Assembly (NCBI GenBank): GCA_035289625.1
Contig: DATDWP010000006.1
Location: forward strand, 15,914-79,913
Reading direction: 5' to 3'
Source of the DNA: UBA10205 sp035289625
GTDB taxonomy: Archaea > Iainarchaeota > Iainarchaeia > Iainarchaeales > Iainarchaeaceae
Length of the DNA: 64,000 nt
Below, piece after piece: positions 40,267 through 48,900 of the stretch. The notes under the pieces are model-generated. The model did not search any database. It had not been told where the DNA came from and was given only the letters and a program-made list of their open reading frames with translations. Each line of letters opens with the position of its first letter. Position 1 is the stretch's first letter. Position numbers and translations under genes: made by a program.

Positions 40267-40737
40267 TTACGCCACTTCCCTTACTATTATTTCCAGGTGT
40301 GCAGATTTTGATTTCCTTCTCTTCCCTGAAATTCTTCCTTGTGATTGATATGAATTTCTTGCAAACCCTTGCGAGGCGAACATGTGCTGGATCAAAAGGT
40401 TCTCAGAATCAAGTCCCTTATAATCTGCATTTGACCTTGCAGCTTCCAAAAGTTCAATAAATGCCTTCACGCAGCGTGTTGGGTATCTTCCGCTTTTACT
40501 AAACCCTTTCGCATCGCCTTTTTTGTGCCCGACTTTTTTATTATACATTCTAAGCGGCAAAAATTCTTCCTTGCGTAATATCCTATTTAGGAATGCAAGC
40601 GCGCTATCTAACCTCTTTCCCTTTATGTTGGAAATAATTTCGAGGCTATATTTTAGCGAAACCGGGCGGTTTGTCATCATTGCCCTAGCAGTACTTTTTT
40701 GGTGCTGCACTTGCATTTGATAGTTTTTCTTAACCAC
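40267..40737 (-). CDS. rpl22: Ribosomal protein uL22
   Basis: 156 residues lining the exit tunnel: RPVSLKYSLEIISNIKGKRL, YPTRCVKAFIELLEAARSNA and GRISGKRRKSKSAHLEIIVR. The start is GTG 40735-40737, lying at the end of a hairpin that contains its SD (GGAGGT). It is preceded by a 126-nt family-A gap. Confidence 0.97.
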   Translation of the reverse strand: MVKKNYQMQVQHQKSTARAMMTNRPVSLKYSLEIISNIKGKRLDSALAFLNRILRKEEFLPLRMYNKKVGHKKGDAKGFSKSGRYPTRCVKAFIELLEAARSNADYKGLDSENLLIQHMFASQGFARNSYQSQGRISGKRRKSKSAHLEIIVREVA

Positions 40738-40863
40738 GACGGAAACCTCCGTCGACGAGGTGCCCTATCTTTGCCTTGTGGCTCGATAGGCCCTGCAAGC
40801 CTTCAGAGGCTTGCCACTGTAAATTGAAAACTGGTTTTGTGTTAAGGTTTTTCATTTTCATCA
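40738..40863 (-). repeat. Family-A structured leader before uL22
   Basis: The SD hairpin here is CGACGGA/TCCGTCG (40737-40754); compared with CAACGGA/TCCGTTG before eL24, both arms change together. A second hairpin CCTATC/GATAGG (40764-40790) parallels GTTCTATC/GATAGAAC before eL24. A third, GCAAGCCT/AGGCTTGC, lies at about 40796-40815. A 44-codon ORF (ATG 40862-40864 overlapping the uS19 stop) fills the gap and contains AKIGHLVDGGFRRG, similar to AKIEHLVNGGVR before eL24. Confidence 0.75.
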
Positions 40864-41286
40864 TTATCCTCTTGCCGTGATTGCAGTAGAGCTCTTTGTT
40901 GCCCCTATCCCTGCCTTTCCGTGCACTAGTTTCTTTCTTGTAAGTACATATTCTCCAAGATAGTTGCCAATCATTTTTTCCTTAATTTCAACATTGACAA
41001 ATTCCTTTCCATTATAAACTGCAACTGTAATTCCGACCATTTCCGGAAGAACTATTGTATCGCGGTTGTGTGTTTTTACCGGCTTTGCGAACTTCCCGCT
41101 CTTTGTAACTTCTTGGGCCTTTTTGACTTTTTTTAAGAATTTTTTTAACTCTTGTGAACTTTTCTTAATTGTCCTTCTTGCCCTTGAAGTGCACAGCTTT
41201 GAAAATTCCTCAATGCTAAGTTTTGTGAGTTCTTCTAAACTCTTCCCACGAAAACTAAATTCCCTTCTACCGGTAACAACTGCCAT
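40864..41286 (-). CDS. rps19: Ribosomal protein uS19
   Basis: 140 residues: FSFRGKSLEELTKLSIEEFS, VKTHNRDTIVLPEMVGITVA, VYNGKEFVNVEIKEKMIGNY, LGEYVLTRKK. ATG 41284-41286 with SD AGGTG is preferred over a GTG three codons upstream. It lies between uL2 and uL22 with large gaps on both sides, unlike the rest of the operon. Confidence 0.97.
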   Translation of the reverse strand: MAVVTGRREFSFRGKSLEELTKLSIEEFSKLCTSRARRTIKKSSQELKKFLKKVKKAQEVTKSGKFAKPVKTHNRDTIVLPEMVGITVAVYNGKEFVNVEIKEKMIGNYLGEYVLTRKKLVHGKAGIGATKSSTAITARG

Positions 41287-41421
41287 TCCATACACCTTCT
41301 CAAAATACTCAGTTCTTCTTCCTCACAACGATTGCGACCGTCGGGCCCGCGTAGTGTCTTCGCTTCTAGCTCGACACAACTGGCTCGCTACGCTCGCATT
41401 TCCATTCTCCATTAAACGCTC
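41287..41421 (-). repeat. Family-A-like structured leader before uS19
   Basis: In this 135-nt gap, the hairpin GTGTC/GACAC (41354-41377) has the minus-strand loop GAGCTAGAAGCGAA, matching GAGCAGCAGCGAA in the eL24 leader but with a different stem. GCGAGCGTAGCGAGC (41383-41397) matches the 15-mer of the eL24 and eS28 leaders. The SD hairpin itself is absent. A 29-codon ORF (ATG 41410-41412 after SD AGGAG, MENGNASVASQLCRARSEDT) spans most of the gap. Confidence 0.65.
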
Positions 41422-42144
41422 CTAATTCTTCTTTCTCCTTCCTGTTCTACTAGATGCAATGTCACCAACTTTTCTACCAGGCGCTGCGTGCCTTGAAGTT
41501 GATTTAGATTTTCCCGGATGGTGGTTAGCTCCGCCAAATGGATGGTTTAGAGCATTCATTGCAATTGCCCTCGGATATGGGTATTTTTTATGTTTGCCCT
41601 TCATTGCAAAATACCTTTTTCCGGCTTTTACATACGGCTTATCTTTTCTTCCGCCGCCGCTTGCAATCCCTATTGTTGCCCTATTTTGCGGCCTTAAACT
41701 AATTATAACTCCGGAAGGCATTTTCACATAAACACTCTTTGCATCCTTTGTCATGATGAGCCCATACATTCCGGAACTGCGAACAAGGCTTCCGCCATCG
41801 CCTTCAAATTTTTCAATATTAAATATCGGGCAGCCTTCAGGGCAGCTTCCAAGTGTTTTTACATTTCCAATTTCAAGTGTTGCCCCCTCTCCGTGCTCAA
41901 TTACTTTTCCAACAAACATCCCTTCTGCTGCAATCACATACTCGCTCTTGCCGCTCTCATAAACAACTTGTGCCAAAACGCTGCTGCGGCCCGGATCATT
42001 TAAAAGTTCTATAATTTCTCCCCTTTGCACTCCTGCTTCGATTTCAGAATAATTGATATATTTTGCGTCCGCTACCCCGTTCATTGTAGCCGCGTAGATT
42101 GGGCTTCCTGCCCCTCTTCTTTGTGTTTTTAGTCGCTTACCCAT
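41422..42144 (-). CDS. rpl2: Ribosomal protein uL2
   Basis: 240 residues near the peptidyl-transferase centre: GKRLKTQRRGAGSPIYAATM, FEGDGGSLVRSSGMYGLIMT and the conserved NHPFGGANHHPGKSKSTSRH loop with the functional His. It starts 3 nt after uL23. Confidence 0.98.
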   Translation of the reverse strand: MGKRLKTQRRGAGSPIYAATMNGVADAKYINYSEIEAGVQRGEIIELLNDPGRSSVLAQVVYESGKSEYVIAAEGMFVGKVIEHGEGATLEIGNVKTLGSCPEGCPIFNIEKFEGDGGSLVRSSGMYGLIMTKDAKSVYVKMPSGVIISLRPQNRATIGIASGGGRKDKPYVKAGKRYFAMKGKHKKYPYPRAIAMNALNHPFGGANHHPGKSKSTSRHAAPGRKVGDIASSRTGRRKKN

Positions 42145-42147
42145 AAA

Positions 42148-42561
42148 CTATATCACGCCCATTTTGGTCGCTACATCGCCGGCTTTAAATGATTTATCAA
42201 GTGTAACAATTGCCCTCTTTCTTGCCTTCATATCGCGCACAATATTTACCTTCTTCACTTTTACTTTATAGAGAGATTCGACTGCCTTTCGCACTAGAGG
42301 TTTTGTTGCATTGCCGTTTACAATAAATGAAATCTTGTTTTCAGCTTCGATCATATTCACTGCCTTTTCTGTTACAAGCGGGTGCTTTAAAATCTCCAAA
42401 TCAACAAGTGATTCCTCTACGTCAACTTTTTCATCCGTAGCTCCCTTTACTTGTTTTGCTTTGTGCTGCACATTCGCATGTTTCACATTATGTGCCTGCG
42501 CTTTTTTCGGAGCGCTTTTTGCAGCTGTCTTGCGCGTTTTTGCTTTTTTACTTGTCGCCAT
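42148..42561 (-). CDS. rpl23: Ribosomal protein uL23 with a basic N-terminal extension
   Basis: 137 residues from ATG 42559-42561. The core is ILKHPLVTEKAVNMIEAENK ISFIV, ATKPLVRKAVESLYKVKVKK. The first 50 residues are an Ala/Lys/His-rich arm (KKAKTRKTAAKSAPKKAQAH, NVKHANVQHK), reminiscent of the eukaryotic import arm but with low complexity. It is a docking site for SRP and nascent-chain factors. Confidence 0.97.
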   Translation of the reverse strand: MATSKKAKTRKTAAKSAPKKAQAHNVKHANVQHKAKQVKGATDEKVDVEESLVDLEILKHPLVTEKAVNMIEAENKISFIVNGNATKPLVRKAVESLYKVKVKKVNIVRDMKARKRAIVTLDKSFKAGDVATKMGVI

Positions 42562-42573
42562 TTTTCTCAACCT

Positions 42574-43470
42574 TTATGCTTTTACCGCTTTTTTAGCAGA
42601 AACTTTTGCTACAACTTCCTCTTGCACTCTTTCTTTTCTTGCCGAGTGCTCTTTTACATTTTCATTTCTTGGTTTTGCAAGTTCTTTTATTGCTTTTTCG
42701 CTCCACACTGTAAGCCTTCCCGGTGTTGCTCCCGGGGCTAGCACATTTGCATTCAAACCTGAAACATTTACAACATCAACGCCTTCGATATTTCTAGCAG
42801 CCCTTGATATCATTTCATTTTTTGCAGCAACTATTAGTATGCTCTTTCTTGCCTTGTGCACCCTCCCCCTCTTCTTTCCTTTTCCTGCCCTAATTGTCCT
42901 ATTCCCCTTTGCCTTTTGCACATCGGAGAGGATCCCGATTTTATCAAATGCCAAAACAACATCTTTTGTTTTAGCAATATTTTCAAATGCCCCTTCAACT
43001 ATTATTGGGAAAGAAATTTTATCAGAAAAGCTATGGCCCCTTGCCCTTACAATCTCTACTTTTGCAGTTGCCGCAATTGCCGATTCAGTTGCTTTTTTCT
43101 TCTCCTTTTTATTTATTTTTTCTGCCCATATTTTATTTGCTTTTGGAGGGTGCGCTTTTGGCCCCCCTACAACTCCGGGGATCCCTGCAACTTGACCAGC
43201 TAATAGCCCCCTTCTATTTTTGAGGCGAGGCTTTCGCGCATGGCCAACATTAATTGTGCGATACATTGTTGGCTTTCCTCGCGAGCCAACATAAAGGGCG
43301 GTATTATACCTTCCAGCATGCGGAGTTGGATAGTGCGTTTGCACTCCTGCCATTTGGATTGATTGCACTGCCCTTCTGATAAGCCCTTCATCAACGCTTG
43401 AATTAAATTGCTCTGGAAGTTCAATATCGGAGAGCTTTTTGCCATCCAGTGAAATAACGCTCCCCTTCAT
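42574..43470 (-). CDS. rpl4: Ribosomal protein uL4
   Basis: 298 residues. VEIVRARGHSFSDKISFPII, the tunnel loop AGRYNTALYVGSRGKPTMYR-like segment and VVNVSGLNANVLAPGATPGR identify it. A C-terminal 30-residue Lys/Glu/Val tail extends beyond the core. The start overlaps uL3 by 4 nt. Confidence 0.97.
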   Translation of the reverse strand: MKGSVISLDGKKLSDIELPEQFNSSVDEGLIRRAVQSIQMAGVQTHYPTPHAGRYNTALYVGSRGKPTMYRTINVGHARKPRLKNRRGLLAGQVAGIPGVVGGPKAHPPKANKIWAEKINKKEKKKATESAIAATAKVEIVRARGHSFSDKISFPIIVEGAFENIAKTKDVVLAFDKIGILSDVQKAKGNRTIRAGKGKKRGRVHKARKSILIVAAKNEMISRAARNIEGVDVVNVSGLNANVLAPGATPGRLTVWSEKAIKELAKPRNENVKEHSARKERVQEEVVAKVSAKKAVKA

Positions 43471-44501
43471 GCCTTGGCCCCCGTTTGAGGTATTTGCAAA
43501 TCAGTAAATTTTGACATGTTCGGGTCTTGCAATCTTGTCGGCACTCGCAGCCCTACAATTCTTTTAGCCGGCCCCGGGACCGAACCTGTAATAATAATGT
43601 ATTCGTTTTTTACCATTCCATAATTATTGAATCCTTTTGATGGGTTTATTGCAGCAACATCACTTTGGACAAATAGCACCCTCTTATTGTACTCTGTCCT
43701 TGTCTGGTATCCTAGTTGCCCTGCGCGCGGAACTGTCCACATCACAGTTGCCGGGTGCCAGGGTCCAATTGAACCGACATATCTGTGCTTTTTTGCCTTT
43801 GGTCTATGGACTCTAACATTAAATCTTTTTACAACCCCGGTAAAGCCCTTGCCTTTATCAACGCCTTTTACATCAACAAATTGCTGTGGCGAAAAAACTT
43901 CCGAAACCTTTACATCTTTTCCGAATTTTTCTTTAGCAAAACCAAATTGCTGCTCAATAGTGCCTGTTAGGGTAAGTTCGGTAATATCTGCTTTCTTTTT
44001 TCCAATTCCAGTAAGTCCTGGTTGGACCTGCACAACCAAAACAACATTTTCTGCGCGGTTTTTCATTTTTTCTAAATCTTCAATAGTTTGGTAATGGCTA
44101 GCTTGCTCATCCTTTCCTGCTGCTTTTGATTTCTTCTTGCCCTTCTTTTTGAATGCCTTTATTCTAGATCGCAGGTTCTTATCCGGTTTATCAGTGCTAA
44201 TTTCCCCCAAAACCTTCGATCCATAAGGTGTGTGGGTATAGACCCTTACCCCTATCACTTTTACGGGTGGGCACTCAATTACGGTTGCCGGTATCATTGA
44301 TAATTGGCCATAAGAAACGCTCTTTTCATGGGCGTTCTTTCCAAAAACATGCATCATCCCAGCTTTATACCCGTAGAAATTGAGCACTTTTGCTTCCTTT
44401 GATTCAACCTGCGGAAAAGTGGAAAATGCGGCCCTTGGGCTCTTTGCCCTTACACGAGGGTAGTATGCTAACGAACCTGACCGTGGTTTATGCGCGCCCA
44501 T
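43467..44501 (-). CDS. rpl3: Ribosomal protein uL3
   Basis: 344 residues, first gene of the minus-strand ribosomal block: GAHKPRSGSLAYYPRVRAKS, FYGYKAGMMHVFGKNAHEKS, FVDVKGVDKGKGFTGVVKRF, GSIGPWHPATVMWTVPRAGQ. A likely TATA box lies about 100 nt upstream (ATATAAATG, 44602-44612). Confidence 0.98.
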   Translation of the reverse strand: MGAHKPRSGSLAYYPRVRAKSPRAAFSTFPQVESKEAKVLNFYGYKAGMMHVFGKNAHEKSVSYGQLSMIPATVIECPPVKVIGVRVYTHTPYGSKVLGEISTDKPDKNLRSRIKAFKKKGKKKSKAAGKDEQASHYQTIEDLEKMKNRAENVVLVVQVQPGLTGIGKKKADITELTLTGTIEQQFGFAKEKFGKDVKVSEVFSPQQFVDVKGVDKGKGFTGVVKRFNVRVHRPKAKKHRYVGSIGPWHPATVMWTVPRAGQLGYQTRTEYNKRVLFVQSDVAAINPSKGFNNYGMVKNEYIIITGSVPGPAKRIVGLRVPTRLQDPNMSKFTDLQIPQTGAKA

Positions 44502-44842
44502 TTACAACCAACCTAAAACACAACTATGGGTACACCGCCCTTGTAAAAGGGAATTAATGCCTAATTTGCCAAAAAAACACTCAAAATGAGCACTTTTTGT
44601 GCATTTATATCATAGGAATTTTACCAATGATACAGTGTACACCAATTCAACTAATACTATTAAGGAGGCTTTAAAAGGCTTGCTGCTGGCCCTTGGGGTT
44701 TTTTTCGGTTCTGCTGGGTAGCTGGTAAATGAATTGCCAAGTGGTTTTTACGCAAAATAAGGGTCGTATTGGATTTACCCTCTACATTTCAATTTTCATT
44801 TGTAGAGGGTAAGTTTTTAAATGGTTTGAACCAATTTGATGT
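44502..44842. promoter_or_regulatory. Divergent promoter region of the uL3 operon and the Fic gene
   Basis: This is a 341-nt gap. For uL3 (minus strand) a TATA-like ATATAAATG lies at 44602-44612, leaving a leader that contains the small hairpin CCCTT/AAGGG (44546-44559 area). For fic (plus strand) GTTTTTAAATGG at 44812-44822 is TATA-like, about 22 nt before the ATG. Just upstream is a perfect 12-bp inverted repeat TTACCCTCTACA (44775-44786)/TGTAGAGGGTAA (44801-44812), a candidate operator. The middle (44640-44770) shows no gene. Confidence 0.55.
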
Positions 44843-45838
44843 ATGGTCTATATTTACAAAAAGATTGTCGGTAAAAAGCCCTATTATTATCTGCGTTCCT
44901 CGGTAAGGAAAGGTACTAGGGTAGGGGTAAAGGATGTTGCATATTTGGGAAGTTCGGTAAAAGAAGTAAGGGAATCTTTAGGCAAACTTCCCGCACTAAA
45001 AGGAAAAATCGAGAAAGCGTATAGGACTATCAATTTATTCCTTGAATCAAACCATTTTTTAGAGCAAGTCCAGAGGGCAAAGCCAAAGACAGATATTTTT
45101 CTCGGGTTGAACCTATTGGATGTTGAGGCCTGCAGGTTGCACTATTCAACGGTTTTTGAAAATGCCGACCGGCTAACAAAGAAAGAAATTTTGAGGGATT
45201 TTCTTATAGAGTTTGCCTTCAACAGCACTTCAATTGAAGGGAATACCATTAGCCTGAAAGAGGCAAGGGACTTGCTTGAGGATGGCCTGACGCCAAAAGG
45301 AAAAACCCTTAGGGAAATTTACGACCTACAGAATACCGAGAAAGTTTTTAACTCACTTGACCTGGCCAAAGAACTAACCAATGAGCTGATACAATCTATC
45401 CATTCCGGTTTAATGGAGAATATTGACCAAAGGGTTGGTTATCGGATAAGGGACATTATTGTCACCCGTTCGCGCTTTAAATCAAGCCCTGCCTATGCTG
45501 TAAAAACAGACATGGATTTGCTTTTAGAATGGTTCAACAAAAACAAAGGTAAAATCCATCCTTTTGTGCTTGCAGTGGTCTTCCACCACAAATTTGAAAA
45601 AATCCACCCATTTATGGATGGCAATGGAAGGACAGGGAGGGTGCTGGCGAATTTTATTCTGATGAAAAACAACTATCCCCCCCTTATAATCCGCAAAAAA
45701 ATCAGGGCAGATTATTTGGATTCATTAAGCCAAGCGGACAATTCTCCAATAACCGCCTCTGAACCAAAAGACTATTCAAATATAGTGCACCTTGCGGCAG
45801 AAGAACTCACTAAAACATACTGGCGCATATTTTTGTAA
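44843..45838 (+). CDS. Fic-domain protein (class II, N-terminal inhibitory helix)
   Basis: 331 residues. The Fic motif HPFMDGNGRTGRVLANFILM (HPFxxGNGRxxR complete) lies at about residues 254-273, and the flap and VFHHKFEKI helix precede it. The inhibitory motif (S/T)xxxE(G/N) is present in the N-terminal part as STSIEGN (about residues 135-141), marking a class II enzyme whose Glu blocks ATP gamma-phosphate binding. Fic proteins usually AMPylate target proteins; the target is unknown. It is preceded by a perfect inverted repeat and is not paired with a FicA-type antitoxin. Confidence 0.93.
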   Translation: MVYIYKKIVGKKPYYYLRSSVRKGTRVGVKDVAYLGSSVKEVRESLGKLPALKGKIEKAYRTINLFLESNHFLEQVQRAKPKTDIFLGLNLLDVEACRLHYSTVFENADRLTKKEILRDFLIEFAFNSTSIEGNTISLKEARDLLEDGLTPKGKTLREIYDLQNTEKVFNSLDLAKELTNELIQSIHSGLMENIDQRVGYRIRDIIVTRSRFKSSPAYAVKTDMDLLLEWFNKNKGKIHPFVLAVVFHHKFEKIHPFMDGNGRTGRVLANFILMKNNYPPLIIRKKIRADYLDSLSQADNSPITASEPKDYSNIVHLAAEELTKTYWRIFL

Positions 45839-45919
45839 AAACCATGCAAACACGGGCACTTGTTCTGCGAGTAATTTTGTACAAGTTCTGACCAGGAAAA
45901 TTTGAATACTCTTGTTCAA

Positions 45920-48900
45920 TTACTTGCCCTCTTGTTGCTTTCTTTTCCACTCAATTAGCTGTTGGGAAAACTCTGCCATCTTTTTCTCTAATTGTACGTT
46001 TTTAGAAGGAGTTCCAGGAACTTTTACTTTCTTTCCATTTGCAGTAAGGATTGATTCTCCAAGGTCGCTTTCAATATCTGCCTGGATTTCATACCTAAGC
46101 GATCTTGCTTCTCCCGAATTTCCCATGAATTGCTCGATCTCCTTTCCAGTTACCGCTATCCCTTTTGCAGCGCTATAGACAATGAAATTATCGAGTGTTT
46201 TGTCAGCAGCATCGCCGTACTTGCCATCCTTTACATCAGCTCCTATTGCAGGTACTTGCGTAAGCGCAGATATAAGCGCGGTTATTCCTAATGCTTTTCC
46301 TGTCCACTTTAATGCTTGTGATGAAAACTTAACAAATCTGGAGGCATAGCTGGCGTATTTTCCTGAAGCCCTTGCAGCAATCTCTTTAATCTCATTTGCA
46401 ACTTTAGTTCTTTCTCCAACCAAATAAAGTCTTGGGCTTTCAATTGTTTTGGTTATATGAGCCTGTAGTTTTGTTTGTGCCTCTTTTAGTGTTAACGCTA
46501 CACTTTGACGTGCCCTTAAATCTATACGAATGTCCTCTACTTCCTTTATAGCTGCTGCAAACTGGGTGTTACCACGCACTTGTTCATAGTTACTTGTGCT
46601 CAATCCACTTCGTGTAAATGTTGCCAACTCTTTTTCTGCATCTGCTAAATCATTTTTCAAAAACCGGATAGACTTTTCATGTATCTCTAAATCAGTGATT
46701 AAACTAACCATATTTCTTTCATGGAAAAGCCTCTGCTCGCCTAAAGGGAATTCATATTTGCTAAGGGGCGAAGCATAAGTAATATCTTTTTGTACTTGGC
46801 CGCCTGGTACTGTAAATCTAATTCCTTTGTTACCACGTACGTGCGCTGTTCTTTCTGCTTCCAATTCAGTGATTAATGAATCAACTATTCCCATTCTCCC
46901 GGCTTTTTCAGCTAGTTCTGATTCTATTCTTTGCACTTCAGACGGAATAATATCCCCTGCAAACATTGCAGTTGTGTTACTAGGTGATATTACCTCTTTT
47001 GTATAAATTGTCTGAGCGCTCTGATCTTCTATAATTGTTGGCAGCTGCGCAAATATGTCCATCTTCATCTGGTAATATGAATATCCTGGGTCATAGTCAA
47101 CATCCCTAAAATAGTCCTGGAAACATATGCCCTCAATTTTTTCCACATAGTTATCGCACGTTGAGTATCTTGCGCAATATTGCTCAGTTGGTTTTACCCC
47201 AACTTCAATTGGTATTGCATAGGATGACCCGTCATCACCCTGTAGTACAAGCCCGCTGCAGAGCGTGGTTTGGGCAATCGGACGGTTTTTTTCCCCTGAT
47301 CTAAAAGGTCCAAGAGTAAATGGATTATCGCCCTCCTTAAGGGTTATTTTCTGCTCATTTTTATAATCTTCATTAACTGCGCTAAGCCCAGTATGGTCCT
47401 GGCTTATTTTTCCCTCGTGCAAGTTCACTACTCTTCCTTCACAATCATCAGTACACTTAATAGTGCCCTTTATGTAGAACTCTTCTCCTGCTTCTGGCCT
47501 TATAGGGTCTGGTAGTGCTTGCGATATTATTGCAGTATAAGATTTGGAAAGTTGCGCCGGTTGAATTATTTCAAAGGTTGAAGTAGGGCTGGTATTTTGC
47601 GTCTGTTGGTTTGGTTGGCTGCTCGGGCTTGGCGCCGGCCTGCAATCCGCTGTGCATATTTGTTCTTCACCATAATCGCATACATTATCCCCGCACACTG
47701 CTGCTGTACTGTTTGTTTGAGTGGAGCTGGTGCCGAAGAGCGCCCCGATTATTGTATCTAAAATGTCTGAAACGATTGGAATCCTAAATCCCTGCGGCTC
47801 AATTCTCTCTGCGGGTGTGCTGTTGCTTCTTTGGATGGTTGTTTGAGGGCGGGCTATTTCTCCAGCAGTGTCTCTGTTGCTTGTCCATTTCTCGGCATAA
47901 TTGTATATTTTGATTGATAAAAGCGCATTAGGGTTATTTGGTGCAGTTTCAATACTAACCCTATACCTATCTATTCCATTACTTGTTGAATCGTATGGAT
48001 AACTTTTTCCATCATATAGTTCTATTGTGTCGTTTCCTTTTGTCACTTCAACATATCCAACTCCTGTTGCTGCCCCGATAGCTAATGTATCAACAAATAA
48101 ATTACTTCGAAGTGCCAAATTGCTTGCGTTGTCTTTGAATGCGTCCCTTAGATTTGTTCCTGTTGTAACTGTTTGCACATCAATTAGTTTGCCTGATTTA
48201 TCATATAATTCAAAGGTTGCTTTGTAAAAATTTGGGTCTGCTTCACTTTGCACAATTTGAACAATCTTTACTGCAATTTCTTGGCCTGCATATGAATTAT
48301 CGCCAACAAGGCCTTCAATTGTTTCGCCTTCATTATATGACTCTTTTGCTGACCGTTTTGTGAGCTTTACATACTTTGTTCCAGTTAACCGTGCATGCGC
48401 AAGCTCATACTCTTCCCAAAAGAAATCAATTCTCACATTATCATCAGCACCATCAACAAATTCTGTTCCTCCAAGGTCAATTCCGTTTGTTCCTATAGTT
48501 GTCTTATAATAGAAGTCTCCAGAATCTATTTTTGCAACAAGATCTTTAATATTTAAAGTTGTATCAAACTTTATATCCGCATCAGCACCAACAGATTCAA
48601 TTAGAGTCATTTGCGTAGAAACATTTGCTTGGTCGCCATTGTTGACTTTTTGCTGTACCAAACTATTTTTTGGGAATGGTCTATACACTAGAACTGAAGG
48701 TTCGTCCTTTCTCTCCGGTGAACTTATCTTAACCCCGCCATCATTATCAAGGAGCCAAACTTTTGTGCCCGCGTCTGTATAGGCGGCTTTCAGATACTCT
48801 TGCTGATTGCCAGAAGTTAAATTCCATTTTGGATGATCTGTATATTCAACATCATTTGAATATTCGCTAAGATTGGCATTAGGGAAAGGCCCCAAATTTC

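Noticed and set aside
44640..44770. tRNA-like GC-rich stretch in the uL3-fic gap
   Set aside because: No acceptor, T-arm GGTTCRANNCC or anticodon stem could be assembled.
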